Shown: positions 42,904 through 55,140 of the stretch, in pieces
Position numbering within the stretch: the stretch's first letter is position 1
How the letters are laid out: each line of letters opens with the position of its first letter
DNA from: Echiichthys vipera
Taxonomy: Eukaryota; Chordata; Actinopteri; Perciformes; Trachinidae
DNA length: 64,000 nt
Assembly: GCA_963691815.1 (NCBI GenBank)
Contig: OY829657.1
Span: 28,029,243 to 28,093,242, forward strand
Reading direction: 5' to 3'
Position numbers and translations under genes: made by a program
Notes under the pieces: generated by a model
What the model saw: the letters and a program-made list of their open reading frames with translations, nothing else
The model's database searches: none
Told to the model about the DNA's origin: nothing

Positions 42904-43920
42904 TGATGGCGGTGCACGAGACCTGTCTCCCCATCCTCCCAAAACTCAAGGAGAGCATCTCTGGCCTGAAGGCTGACCTCAAGGAGAGGGATAAAATCCT
43001 CCCGGATCTCTCCACTGTCCCCATTACCCAGACGAAGCTCGTCGCCCATCTTAGGGCTTCTGGCGATGGTGACCGGAGCATTACAGCCGCAGGAAACACC
43101 ACCTTGCTGTGGACTGGCTCCATCAGCACCAGCACTCGCCAAGTCTCGCTGGCACCACCAGGGAGCAAAGCCCAAGTCATCGGCACCCTCCACCTCCTGC
43201 CTTCGCTCCGCGGAATGGCAGTGCTCCATCAGGGAGGACAGAGCGGTGGCTCCAGTTCTGGTGAGCTCAACTCCACTCAAGCGGAGTGAACCCGGTCAGT
43301 GGTGAACAGGGGCACTGGGGCCCGCCCATCTTTCCCTCCTCCGCCTCCGGATCTATTACTGGATAACAGGTATGACGTCCAAAGCCTGCATAATTTGCCT
43401 CCGCTGGGTGTGTGCTCCAGCTCGCCCCGGGATCCGTCCATCCAGCCGGTCGTAGCTCTCGCCGGCCCAGGAGCCAGGGTCTGCGTCCAACCTAACCCCT
43501 TCCCTCCGTCTCGGTTAGGAGCAGCGCATTCCCTCCGTGCTGGTTTTCGGGACCTCGACAGTCAGGCAAGTGAGGGTACGCGGCTGCCAGACATTCTGCC
43601 GCCTTGGAGCCCATGTCAGGGAGGTTGAGTCCTCCACCCTCCAGCTGTGTTCACAGCAAAGCTTGGCCTCCATGCTAGTCCTGCAGGCTGGCACCAACGA
43701 TTTAAAGAACCGCCAGTCCGAGGTCCTCAAGCAGGACTTCAGGTCCATGGTAAACCGCCTGCTAGACACGGGGAAGTGACTGATTATTCCCGGCCTGCTT
43801 CCCCCGCCGTGTTTTGGTGACGTCATGACCAGCTGCATCTGTGACTCACAAAGGATAGTGTCTGGGGAAGAGTATTCCACGCAGGCTTTTTAAACACAAC
43901 GACCTGCACCCTAACCAGGA
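42904..43920 (+). pseudogene. L2 ORF1 with SGNH-esterase-like domain
   Basis: The first ORF (42852-43289) has LPILPKLKESISGLKADLKE, a helical stretch. ORF 43537-43779 has LVFGTSTVRQVRV (block I-like), then LVLQAGTNDLKNRQSEVLKQ, which is the GxND block of SGNH hydrolases with threonine before Asn-Asp. After a frameshift, HNDLHPNQEGSRL-like text gives the catalytic D..H block. Such esterase domains are known in ORF1 of CR1/L2 elements. Confidence 0.8.
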
Positions 43921-44556
43921 GGGGTCAAGACTTGTATCCGTCAACATTGAGATGACTGTCCGGTCCTGCACCACCCCCAACTCCTGACAACAACCCGGTG
44001 TTGGAATCAGGATGCAAAGTCGCAGTTTAATACACCTGCCCTTACCACAGATGCACAGGAAGCAGAGTTGCAGTCTTACACAGCTCTCCGCGCTCCCTGT
44101 GGAGCATTTTCCAGCTCAGTATCCTATACAAATGCTGTGTGCCTAACGATCATCTACATTAACTGAATCAAAAATTCAACAGAAGAGGAGCAATCCAGAA
44201 AAACTTGATAAAAATGAATACCAAATCTGCAATAATGCAGCAAAGTTGTAAAATAAAATGTGGACTTTTAAACATCAGATCTCTGCCATCTAAAGCTATA
44301 TTAATAAATTATATGATATCAGATATTCATATGGATTTACTCTGTCTGAAGAATATGTTAGCCTAAATTAATCCACTCCTCCCAGTCATATTAATACTCA
44401 TATTCCTCAAGGCAGTGGCCGAGGAGGAGGCGGTGCAGCTATTGATGACTCAGGCCTATTAATCAACCTAAACTCAATTATAATTCATTTGAAAGTCTTG
44501 TTCTTAGTCTTTCACATTCAACCTGGAAAACTGTACAGCCAGTTATACTAGTTATA

Positions 44557-44877
44557 GTGTACCGTGCTCCTGCTCCATACTCTGAATTTCTATCTGAATT
44601 CTCAGAGTTTCTGTCAAATTTAGTCCTTAAATTTGATGAAGTAATCATTGTAGGAGATTTTAATATTCATGTGGACGTTGATTATAATAGCCTTAGTATT
44701 GCGTTTATCTCTCTATTAGATTTGATTGGTTTTAGTCAGAGTGTACATAAACCTACGCACTGTTTTTATCACACCCTCGACATTGTTTTGGCTTATGGTG
44801 TGGAAATCAATGACCTAATCAACGACTTTATAGTCTTTCCACAGAATCCTATCAGACCATTATTTAATAACTTCTGA
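44557..44877 (+). pseudogene. L2 apurinic-like endonuclease fragment
   Basis: VIIVGDFNIHVDVDYNS carries the GDFN motif of LINE endonucleases. It is preceded by a YRAPAPYSEFLSEF segment. The final SDHxxI block is out of frame near 44840. Confidence 0.85.
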
Positions 44878-45182
44878 ATTCATGTTACAGGACTACTCAC
44901 CTGTGGGCAAAAGTTTTCACATGATGTTTATCTGATAGTGCTGTAACTAAATTTAAGGAATCGATTCCATCTGCATTTAATTGAATGTCTTATCCTAATA
45001 TTTAAGATTCCTGTACTAACGTTAGTTTCTCTGAAATTGATTACCTTGTTGACAGTGTTGCAGGCTCACTACGAACAACACTCGACTCTGTTGCTCCTTT
45101 AAAAAAGGAGATAATGAAACAGAGGAAGTTAGCTCCATGGTATAACTCACAAACCCGTGAATTAAAACAAGTATCGTGAAAG

Positions 45183-46979
45183 TTGGAAAGTAAATGGCGT
45201 TCCACTAAATTGGAAGAATCTCGCTTAGTTTGGCAAGAAAGTCTAAAAACATATAGGAAGGCCCTCCATAAGGCCAGAGCATTCTTTTACTCATCTTTAA
45301 TAGAGGAGAATAAGAACAATCCGAGATTTCTTTTCAGCACTATAGCCAGGCTGACAGAGAGCCACAGCTCTATTGAGCCATGTATTCCTATAACCCTCAG
45401 TAGTGACGACTTCACCTTCTTTAATGACAAAATTATTACTATTAGAGAGAAAATCAACTCGCTTGGCATCAATTTTTCTTCAAAACAAGGAACCTTAGTA
45501 ACAACTGTATGATCTGATGTAAACTTGGACTGCTTTTCTACATTTGACCGTAACAAATTAACCTCTACTATTTTGGCATCAAAGCCTTCTACTTGTCTCC
45601 TAGACTCTATTCCAACTAGGTTACTTAAAGAAGTGTTACCTTTAGTTTACACTCCTGTACTAGATATGATTAATATGTCTTTATCCGCAGGTTATGTACC
45701 ACAGTCTTCTAATGTAGCTGTAATTAAACCTCTTCTTAAAAAGCCCAGTCTTGATCCGGAGGTTCTAGCCAACTATAGAGCTATATCTAACCTCCCTTTT
45801 CTCTCTAAGATCCTCGAGAAGTCAGTCGCCAATCAGCTGTGTGACTTTTTACATAATAATGAGTCATTTGAGGACTTCCAGTCAGGATTTATAATGGATC
45901 CTAGCACTGTGACTACATTGGTAAAAAAATACTAATGACCTTCTAATAGCTTCAGACAAAGGACTTGTCTCTGTACTTGTTTTACTAAATCTTAGTGCGG
46001 CATTCGACACTATTGACCATCACATCCTGCTACAGAGACTGGATCATCTAATTGGCATTAAAGTAACCGCATTAGGCTGGTTTAAGTCGTATTAATCAGT
46101 TTGTACACATTAATGTCAAATCCTCCATGCACACTAAAACTAGCCACAGAGTTCCACAGTGTTCTGTCCTCGGACCGATTTTATTCACCTTATATATGCT
46201 TCCCTTAGGAAATATTATAAGGAAGCACTCCATAAATTTTCATGCTGATGACCCAAAATTATATTTGTCGATTAGAGTTAGATAAAGTTCAAATGTGCAT
46301 TAAGGAAATAAAAAGCTGGATGACTCAAATAAATCTGGAGTTTTTGTACTTGGCCCCAAAGGCCTCTGAAACTCAATATCTAAATATATTGTTACTCTGG
46401 ACTATGCCGTGGTTTCCTCCAGCACCACAGTAAGGAATCTGGGTGTTATTTTTAATCAGGATATGTCCTTCGATTCTCACGTAAAACTAACGACAAGGAA
46501 TGCATATTTTCACCTGCGTAATATTGAGATAATTAGGAACATTGTGTCTCAGAAAGATGCAGAAAAACTAGTCCATGCATTTGTTACTTCCAGGCTGGAC
46601 TATTGCAACTCCTTATTATCAGGCTGCTCCAATAAGTCTGTTAAGAGTCTCCAGTTGGTCCATAATACTGCAGCTCGTGTACTGACTAAAACAAATCGAA
46701 CAGATATCTATATACTGTATATATATTTGCCCTGTTTTAGCTTCTTTGCACTGGCTACCTGTAAAATCTAGAATAGAATTTAAAATCCTTCTCCTTACTT
46801 ACAAAGCTCTTATAGGTCAGGCTCTGTCGTATCTTAAAGAGCTCATAGTACCGTATTACCCGACTAGATCGCTGCGCTCTGAGAATGCAGGGCTACTTGT
46901 CGATCCTAGAGTCTGCAAAAGTAGAATGGGAGGCAGAGCCTTTAGCTACCAAGCTCCACTCCTCTGTCCCCGTATTTAA
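45183..46979 (+). pseudogene. L2 reverse transcriptase, fragmented
   Basis: ORFs 45183-45512 (linker), 45525-45935 (LLDSIPTRLLKEVLP and NYRAISNLPFLSKILEKSVA), then LLNLSAAFDTIDHHILL-like text near 45990 out of frame. ORF 46409-46771 has SSSTTVRNLGVIFNQDMSFD, and 46746-46979 has LHWLPVKSRIEFKILL-like text. The YADD box region is read near 46230-46260 as a degraded HADD (ADDPKL-like). Inactive. Confidence 0.85.
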
Positions 46980-48040
46980 GTGTAAACTTAAAACCTTCCT
47001 TTTTGTTAAAGCTCATAGTTAGGGCTTACGAGCCCTTAGCTATGTTGTTATTGGCATTTAATTTCTCTTAGAACCTGCGTGTACCTAAGCTGATATCGTT
47101 ATGCTTAATTATGCTGCTATAGGCCTAGTCTGCCGGGGGGTTACACTGTTCCTGATACTCTGAGCTTTTATCCTGTCAGTCTGTATCATTCATGTCTCAT
47201 CAATGCATGTTACTAATTCAACTTCATATTTACCACCATACTTGTTAGTGTCATGTTCTGTCACTCTAGCTGTGCCTGTTTCTTATTCTGCTGTATCAAC
47301 TGCCATAACATATAAGTCATACTCACATTACTATAGATGTTATTATAGTTACTGTTACTTTTGTGGTTGCTTGCATCTCTGGAAGTGTGTCTCTGTCTGT
47401 CTGTCTTTGTATCTGTCTTTGTCTCTCTCTGTCCATCTGTATGTCTTTTCTCTCTTTATGAATAATGTATTTGTTGATTGAATTTTTCATTATTAATCTG
47501 GATCTGCAGAGTACCTAATGTATCAAATAAATGTAGTGCAATAAAAAGTTCAATATTTGTTTCTGAATTGTAGCGGAGTATAACGTAGCAGAAAATGAAA
47601 ATTCTCAATTAAAGTACAAATTACACATGAGTACAGTACTCAAGTAATTTCTGCGGTTATTTTCCACTTTGCACTCAGGCTAAAATGTACTCATGCTCAA
47701 AATTTGTGCTTTCCTTTTCGCTCTGTTACATCTTTCCTCCTAGATTAACTCAACCATTAATTAACAGAAGAACTTAAGTGAATATGGGATTGTCTGCTGT
47801 TGTAGTTATTTATTGATGAACTGGCTTGTTGCCAGTATAATGCGACAGCACCAAATCACATGGCAGTGAGAACCTTTAACATCTGGCCAGATAATATATG
47901 TTCCTTCATCATAACTAAACAGAGCTATCAGCTGCAGTAAGCCAAGTATGTCTGAGTGTATGGCAACATATGGCCTGAATCCACTGTCTCTGATGCTGGT
48001 CACTATTCCCTAACACCCCTTAATCCACTCACTCACTCAC

Positions 48041-48157
<117 letters not shown>

Positions 48158-48256
48158 ATACAGACTCAAAACTACAGACTCATACCAAACCCACTCACTT
48201 TTTAAGGAAATACAGAATGACAAACATCAAACTGCAGGTTTAAGTTGTCAGTGCCC

Positions 48257-48260
<4 letters not shown>

Positions 48261-48352
<92 letters not shown>
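48261..48352. repeat. (CA)n microsatellite 2
   Basis: About 46 uninterrupted CA units, 106 bases after the first array in the same orientation. Confidence 0.95.
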
Positions 48353-48355
<3 letters not shown>

Positions 48356-48359
48356 CTCC

Positions 48360-49363
48360 AAAAACCCTGCCACCAGCCTCACTCTGAGCACTCAGAGAGG
48401 GAAAATGTGTTTTGTTGCTTAGGAACAGTTTGCCTTCCATCTCAGCAGGGGGTCTCCTTTTGAATATCATTATGTCCCCCTCGATTGGGGAGGACGACAC
48501 ATTTTTCTTTTCTGCCAATATTTATCTTCGGCTCGTCTCGCTCTCTGGAGGCTCACAAAACGTTTTCATTGATTAAAGGCAGTGGAAAGCAGATTCCGAC
48601 GCCAGACGTCTCACCTCTTTTAATGTAAATTTATCAAAACGGTTGCACAGCGCCGTGGCAGGTGTCAAGGTTAGGAGTGGCGGCGTTTTGCTTTTCCTTT
48701 GGTGGAAGCCTGAGCAGGGGAAAAGGATGGTTATTAGGATCAAATGAATGTATAGTTGTAAGAGCGCCTTCACCTGAAAATACAGAGCTGGACAGAATCT
48801 CATACGTATACACATTCATATATGCTGACCATGGCCACAACCACCTCTGGGGAAAAAAAAAAGCTCTGGGTCCCTATTGTTCTCTGTGTCACCTTAAGTC
48901 AGAGATTTTCAAACTCTGACCACCTTATACCAAATACACAACTTGAGCACAATATAAACTTAAATAATGAAGATATTAATGCAAGGCCCCTCTACAAGAA
49001 GGGGGTTCAAATGCAGGACCTGTTTTAAAGGCCCTTGTCATACAAACAAAATTGCAATTTGCAAATTTAAATCAAATTACCACAAACCATACACAGCAAA
49101 TTGAGCAAATTAAAACTTCAAAACGACAAATCTCCTAGTTGGTGTGAAAAACACAATGGGGAATTGTTTTCTGCTAATCAACTTTGTTAACAGTGTGATC
49201 ATAAGGATTTCTGACCCTGGAATTTAACTATTAACTACTAACCTGGCTGTGTCACCACCAGTCTTAATTGTTTATATATGTATAAATAAAAGCTCAGGTC
49301 TTTTACCAGAGGCCTGGGAGCCTGAGGGTTCTGCAGTATCTTAGCTGGTTATAGGACTGAACT
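48360..49363. other. intergenic, no gene recognised
   Basis: No element boundaries seen. The segment 49290-49345 (aggcctgggagcctgagggt, then tctgcagtatcttagctg) is a phrase I know from dispersed fish repeats. The rest looks unique. Confidence 0.4.
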
Positions 49364-49906
49364 TGTCATGAACGGTACAGAGATAACACGCAAAAAGGGT
49401 GGACCCAATGCAGACACGGACACGAAGTAAAAGTACAAACAAAAGTTTAATAATACTAACAAACAAACGCAAAAACACTACAGGGAAAACAGGCAATACA
49501 AACAACGAGACGGTCGAGGGAAAACAGGAACGAGGAGATGACGGAAGAATCAGGGAGACGGACGAGGAAACAGGAACACGGAAAACTACGGAGAAAAAGA
49601 AAACAAACACGATTAGATATACTCAGCGACGGTAAGCATGATAACCACAACGAGAAAGGGAATGCCGGTCCGGGGGTAAAAGTTTACCAACGAAGGAATA
49701 CAACGGTCCGGCGCTGCATGCCTGTCCGCACAGGGTATTAGTAGTGATCCAGGTGATCAGCGTAACAGGCTGCAGCTTGGGGAGAACGCCTACCGGAGAC
49801 ACAAGAGGAACACACACACATGCAGGGAAACACAGACAGAGGGAGACAAACTCACACAAAACACAAAAGGAAGAGAGGAGGGTACTGACAGAACCAAATC
49901 TTGACA
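49364..49906 (-). repeat. LTR of the chromovirus
   Basis: 543 bp, from tgtcatgaacgg to aaatcttgaca, with TG/CA ends. On the minus strand it directly follows a G-rich purine tract (GAGGTGGGGGGTAC, plus 49907-49920). Confidence 0.85.
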
Positions 49907-49918
49907 GTACCCCCCACC

Positions 49919-51406
49919 TCAAGGAGCGCCTCCAGGCGCTCCACCTGGCCTTCCTGGATGAGCCCGGTAGAAATCCCGGATCAGGGACAGATCCAGGATA
50001 AGGGATCTGGACACCCAGCTCCTCTCCTCTGGACCGTAGCCCTCCCAGTCCACCAAATACTGAAAACCCCGTCCACGGCGTCGTACGTCCAAAATGGAGC
50101 TCACGGTGAACGCCGGATGGCTGTCAACGGTACGGGGGGGTGGTAGAGGGGCGATGGCAGCCGGGCACAACGTGCTGGTGGCTACTGGCTTCAACTGAGA
50201 AACGTGGAAGGTAGGGTGGATCCTGAGGGAAGCAGGAAGCTTCAGGCGGACAGCACTGGGATTAATGAGGGCTTCAATCTCAAAGGGACCAATACATTGA
50301 GGAGCAAGTTTCTTGGATGCAACGTTAAGGGGAATGTCATGTGTATTGAGCCAAACCTTTTGTCCAGGTCTGTACCTCGGCGCAGGAATGCAATGGCGAT
50401 CTGCCATCCTACGATTCTGTCCGAAGCAAGGCCCCACGGGTCTCCCTCCAAATCCGACGTACTCTCCGGAGATGGTTTGGACGGAAGGAACAGCGATTTC
50501 AGCTTCGTGGGCTGGAAACAAAGGGTAAGTAGCCCAACGAAGCCTCGAAGGGGGACATATCTGTAGCGGTGCAGGTCAGGGAGTTGTGGGAGTACTCCAT
50601 CCAGGAGAGTTGCGATGACCATGACCACGGATTGCGGGCACAGATGCAACCAAGAGCAGTCTCAAGGTCCTGGTTAGCCCTCTCCGTTTGTCCGTTAGAC
50701 TGGGGATGGAACCCCGACGACAAGCTAACCTTAGCTCCCAAAGCCTGGCAGAAGGCTTTCCAGACGCGAGAGGTGAATTGGGGATCACGGTCAGATACGA
50801 TGTCTGCTGGTATTCCGTGGATTCGAAAGACGTGGTCCACCAGCAGCAGCAGCTTGGGAAGCAGAACAAAATGCACCATCTTCGAAAAACGGTCAACAAT
50901 AGTGACAATAGTGTCGTTACCTTGAGATACCGGAAGACCATTAACAAAATCCAAGGCAATATGGGACCATGGTCGACCGGGTACCGGGAGAGGACGGAGA
51001 AGACCTGCTGGAGGGCGATGAGAGGTCTTTCCCCGGGCGCAGACGGTGCAGGCCAGAACAAACTCCCGAGTATCCGTACCTGTGGACCTCCACCAGAAGT
51101 GACGACGTAGCAGGGATAACGTCCTGGTGATTCCGGGATGACAGGTGACACGAGAAGAATGACCCCACTGGAGCACCTGGGAGCAAACGCTGGCAAGAAC
51201 AAACCACCACCAGGGTTGGGGTGAGCGCTCTGAGCCTGTCTGACTATGGACTTGATCTCCCAGGTTAATGCTGCCATCACACAAGATGCGGGAACGATGT
51301 TAACCACAACGGTCTCTTCCTCCTCGGCTGGTCCAAACTGCCGAGAAAGGGCATCTGGCTTGATGTTTTTGCTGCCAGGAATGTAAGTCATGTTACTACG
51401 CTGCAC
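49919..51406 (-). pseudogene. integrase with C-terminal chromodomain
   Basis: The zinc-binding part (CHPGITRTLSLLRRHFWW and FVLACTVCARGKTS) is followed by the catalytic core: first Asp in HIALDFVNGLPVS, second Asp in DIVSDRDPQFTSRVWK, Glu in SNGQTERANQDLE. After RPGQKVWLNTHDIPL the protein ends with a chromodomain (FTVSSILDVRRRGRGFQYLV, DWEGYGPEERSWV), which targets integration to chromatin. Two overlapping frames (50499-51284 and 49919-50521) show at least one frameshift near 50510. Confidence 0.92.
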
Positions 51407-51656
51407 AACAACGCTGAGCGACGCTCAGGGAATAAACACCCACTACTCAAAGTGATCACTGACATGCACCTTATCTCACTTGCACATTAAAATCCACATA
51501 GCACATTGTAATATAGTGTTTTATCTGCGATACTGTACTTTTATTTTATTCTATTTTATTGTTGTTCATATTTTGTATTTTATCTTATTTTTAGTAATTC
51601 TGATTGCTCTGTACCGCTGCTACGATGACCTAATTTCCCCTCGGGGATAAATAAAG

Positions 51657-51750
<94 letters not shown>

Positions 51751-51753
51751 GTC
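51391..51753 (+). mobile_element. 5'-truncated LINE insertion with (TATC)n tail
   Basis: It is flanked by the 7-bp duplication taagtca (51384-51390 and 51754-51760). The 3' end is cctcggggataaataaagtt followed by (TATC)n. It splits the chromovirus between integrase and RNase H. Confidence 0.92.
51659..51750. repeat. (TATC)n microsatellite
   Basis: About 23 units; the tail of the LINE insertion just described. Confidence 0.95.
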
Positions 51754-51760
51754 TAAGTCA

Positions 51761-53884
51761 GGGTAAAGTTGAACCATGCAAAAAAACGACGGGAATTGAG
51801 TCTCTTGGAGGTCTGAATATAGGCCAAGTTTTTGTGGTCAGTCCAGACCACAAATGGGACTTCTGCCCCCTCTAACCAATGTCGCCACTCCTCTAACGCT
51901 AGCTTCACTGCTAGTAGCTCCCGGTTCCCAACGTCATAATTCCTCTCTGCGGACAACAGTTTCTTAGAAAAGAATGTACATGGGTGCACCTTTTTGTCTC
52001 GGACAGGAGACCAGTCAAAAGGAGTTGAGGGGGACGTCAATCTGGTCATAGGAAAAACTACCTGGCTGTTGTTACGGATGAACCGACGGTAGAAGTTAGC
52101 GAAACCCAAGAATCGTTGTAGTTGCTTCCTGGAAGTGGGTGTCTGTCATGTGTGATGACGGAGAATACACGGAGGAGCGGACCCAAATGCAGACATGGAA
52201 CTCAGAAGACGGTATTAACAAATTTAATAAAACTTATTTACAATAGGTGGACTAGACACCAAAAAACACAGAAAAACACGAAAAGAACTGATACAAACTG
52301 ATACGATTAATGGACACAAGAGGACAGGTACACAGGGAGACATCAGGATATGTAGAGGGTATGATCCGGAACTGAGTGAGGCTCAGTACCGGGTTAATAT
52401 ACAGAGTGGCAGGTGATCAATGTTAACAAGGATCACCTGCCAGGAAAACAAACTCAAACCAGAAAACAGAAATAAAGCACATACAGAAAAACACCAACAG
52501 AGGGAGACAAAAACAACTATTAAAAAGGAGAGAGAAACTGTCCAGAACCAATCACGACAGTGTCGGCCATTCGTTCACTGCTGTGACCTTCGTAGGGTCA
52601 GCCCTAACTTGTCCACTCTCCACAATGTATCCCAAAAATGCCATGGAATAGAGAACTCACATTTTTCGGCTTTCACAAAAAGACGATTCTCCTGGAGACG
52701 CTGGAGAACCTGACGAACGTGCACCACATGTTCGTTCAAGTCCTTGGAAAAGATTAGGATGTCGTCCAGGTACACAAAGACGGAGCGATTAAGCATATCA
52801 CGAAGTACATCGTTCACTAGGGCCTGAAAAACGGCTGGCGCATTAGTTAATCCGAACGGCATGACCAAATACTGGTCCGAGTGGAGTGTTGAGGGCTTTC
52901 TTCCACTCGTCCCCCTCCCTCACCCTCACAAGATGATATGCGTTGTGGAGGTCTAGCTTGGAGAAGACGGTTGCTCCATGCAACGGCTCGAATGCGGAAT
53001 TGATCAACGGGAGGGGGTATTTGTTTTTAACCGTGATATTGTTGAGATCACGGTAGTCAATACAGGGGCGTAGCGATTTATCCTTCTTGGCTACAAAGAA
53101 AAAAACAGTTTCCAGTGGAGAAGAGGAAGGACGAATGATCCCTGATTTAAGTGAGTCATTTATGTATGTCTTCATAGCCTCACGTTCGGGACCAGACAGG
53201 TTGTAGAGACGACTAGTAGGAAAAGTTGTCCCGGGCAACAACTCAATGGGACAATCATATGGACAGTGAGGAGGTAAGGATAACGCCTTAGCCTTACTCA
53301 ATACCTCGGCAATATCATGGTAAACAGGAGGCACGGAAGACAAATCAGGTGGATCAGGTAGAGAGGAACTGGGGGCACCAGGACATCTAGGAGGAGCTGA
53401 GCGAAGACAGGAGGAATGGCGATAGCTACTCCAACTCACCACTCTACCTGTTAACCAATCAATAACCGGGTTGTGAGTGAAAAGCCAGGGGAGACCAAGA
53501 ACTACGGGAGCATTAGTGGAGGGCATAACGTGGAAGGCAATGGATTGCGAGTGGTTACCAGCCAGAGACATGGTTAAAGGTAAGTTCGCTCCCACTAAGA
53601 CTATTAACATTTAAGGGAGTCTCTAGCTGGTTCACAGGAATTACCTTAGCCGTAACAAACTCAAGATCAATGATATTTGTGTCAGCCCCAGAGTCAATTA
53701 ATGCTTGCAGGGAAAATTCCCTGCCCTCACATCTCAACACAACATCCAGATTAATGTGTTGACGGGGACTATTTGGGATAACTAAACGACTCACCAGGAC
53801 CCTGCCTGTGACTGGTGAGTCTAACAGTTTAACCGTCTGTGACAATTTGCTATCTGATGATTGGCGGCTCCACAATAAATACAT
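51761..53884 (-). pseudogene. chromovirus protease, reverse transcriptase and RNase H
   Basis: Protease: LQALIDSGADTNIIDLEFV holds the DSGA active-site motif (about 53700). RT: YNLSGPEREAMKTYINDSLK, RPCIDYRDLNNITVKNKYPL and VFVYLDDILIFSKDL (YLDD box at about 52760-52775). RNase H: RNYDVGNRELLAVKLALEEW and VVWTDHKNLAYI. A frameshift lies near 52850. The solo LTR at 52144-52559 separates RT from RNase H. Confidence 0.93.
52144..52559. mobile_element. solo LTR with 5-bp TSD
   Basis: 416 bp with ends tgtcatgtg and atcacgaca, flanked by gtgtc (52139-52143 and 52560-52564). The ends resemble the host element's LTR (49364-49906), so it is from a related but distinct Gypsy family. It must have arisen by LTR-LTR recombination after insertion. 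Confidence 0.92.
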
Positions 53885-54545
53885 AACCGGTCTCTAAAGC
53901 GCCGCTCATGTTCAGCGGGAGTCAAGTGGCTACGACCTAGGTGCATGGGTTCCTCCTGGTCCGGAGAGTCGGACAGAGGAACCCGGTTGCTCACGGGTAC
54001 ACGGGGGATCTGCTCCGGGAAACTAGTAGGGGGACCAGGAGTCATGGGAAAAACTGACCGTCTCTCACGGCGTCTCTCACGGCGTCTCTCACGGCGTCTC
54101 TCACGGTGTCTCTCACGGTGTCTCTCACGGCATCTCTCACGTAGACGGTTGTCAATCTTTATAGCGAGGCTAATGAGTTCCTGGAGGTTAGCAGTCTCAG
54201 ACCTACCCACTTAACTGTCCTTAACCTCCTCATTAAGCCCCTTAAAGAAAATACTCCCGATCATCCAATCCTAATTCGGCGGCTAACGTGCGAAACTCAA
54301 CGGAGTAATCCGCAGCAAAAGCGGAACCCTGGCGTAAATCCAGCAACCGATTGCTGGAATCGCTATTAGAGACAGGATGATCGAACATCGACATAATCTC
54401 ACTGGAGAACTGTTGGAAAGTAGCCTGCCGAGTCAGGGGGTTATTTCAAAATGCAGCTCCCCAGACTCGAGCCCTACTGGACAACAAATCTAGCACATAG
54501 GCTATCTTGGTGCTATCGTTAGCGTATGTGAGAGGCTGCTGACCG
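53821..54545 (-). pseudogene. chromovirus gag with arginine-rich repeat and CCHC knuckle
   Basis: Capsid text across frames (SDSSNRLLDLRQGSAFAADY, EFRTLAAELG), then NLQELISLAIKIDNRLRE. Next is a run of RERRRERR encoded by 12-bp tandem repeats (54061-54141). The CCHC knuckle CIYCGAANHQIANC follows at about 53840-53880. Gag packages the element's RNA. A stop and frameshift lie around 54210-54260. Confidence 0.88.
54061..54141. repeat. 12-bp tandem repeat in gag
   Basis: The unit tctctcacggcg occurs about 6.7 times with small variants and encodes Arg-Glu-Arg-Arg on the minus strand. Confidence 0.93.
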
Positions 54546-54785
54546 AAAATGATTCTGATGTCATTGCTGTAGATCCTTGTGATGTTGATCAGTGAGTCAA
54601 TGATGTGCTCACTCCTGGCATACAGCTTGAAGGCATCCATGTAGAGGAGGTGGCTGATGGTCACTCCACTTGAGAACTTGTATCCGTAGCCACTCTTAGT
54701 GATGATCTGACTAAGGGGGTTCAGCCCTATGCAGAACAGCAGCGGGGACAGGGCATCCACTTGGTATACAGTGTGCCACACTTGA
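54546..54785 (-). mobile_element. non-LTR RT fragment fused to the broken gag
   Basis: QVDALSPLLFCIGLNPLSQI and SHLLYMDAFKLYARSEHIID read an RT palm, with YMDD changed to YMDA. It belongs to an R2/NeSL- or Dong-like clade judging by the text. It directly abuts the truncated chromovirus gag. Confidence 0.75.
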
Positions 54786-54905
54786 TGTTAACCTGTGTGA
54801 TTGGCTTTGAGTTGGCCTCTGAAGTCATCTTCCACAGCCCAGTTGATTTTTTAAAGGTGTTCTGTTGATGTTATACAGTTCCAAGCATTTCAGAAATCCT
54901 TGCAT

Positions 54906-55140
54906 ATAAAAAATGAAGGGAACACTTAAATCACACATCAGATCATGTTGCGTGAGTTATTCAAGTTGATAATATTTACTGATGTACATTGTATAATTTG
55001 TTGAGAACAAAATGATGTCACAACCTTCTGTTGAAACCAAAATCATCAAACCACTGAGGGCTGATTTCAAAATCAAACACAAAAAAATCAAGGTGAAAAA
55101 TTAAAATCACAGGCTGATCTAACTCTTACTAAATTTTAGT
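54906..55140. mobile_element. Tc1-like MITE/internal deletion fragment
   Basis: The start aaaaaatgaagggaacactt and the later phrases aaccaaaatcatcaaacc and atcacaggctgatctaact match the two ends of a common fish Tc1-like family known to me, with the transposase deleted. Remnants of the same family occur at 58376-58860. Confidence 0.6.

Larger units (their letters stand above)
42520..47455 (+). mobile_element. near full-length L2-type LINE with ORF1 and ORF2 remnants
   Basis: In order: a 5' GC-rich region; ORF1 (42904-43920) with a predicted N-terminal coiled segment and a SGNH/GDSL esterase-like part; ORF2 endonuclease (about 44260-44877); RT (about 45520-46400); RT C-terminus (46409-46979); and a 3'UTR to 47455 lacking the canonical gaattg tail. 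Every part is frameshifted. Related fragments in the window lie at 28780, 31200, 33830 and 56028. Confidence 0.88.
49364..54545 (-). mobile_element. chromodomain Ty3/Gypsy retroelement, 5'-truncated and interrupted
   Basis: Read on the minus strand in order: gag (54545-53821), protease (53884-53555), RT (53400-52560), RNase H (52109-51754), integrase (51390-50100), chromodomain (50090-49930), purine tract, and 3' LTR (49906-49364). The 5' LTR and gag N-terminus are missing: at about 54546 the sequence switches to a non-LTR RT. A LINE tail (51391-51753) and a solo LTR (52144-52559) are inserted in pol. Frameshifts occur in RT and integrase. Confidence 0.93.

Noticed and set aside
49399..49741. 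Basic ORFs in the chromovirus LTR
   Set aside because: They lie in LTR sequence with no coding role and are composed of low-complexity Lys/Arg/Thr text.
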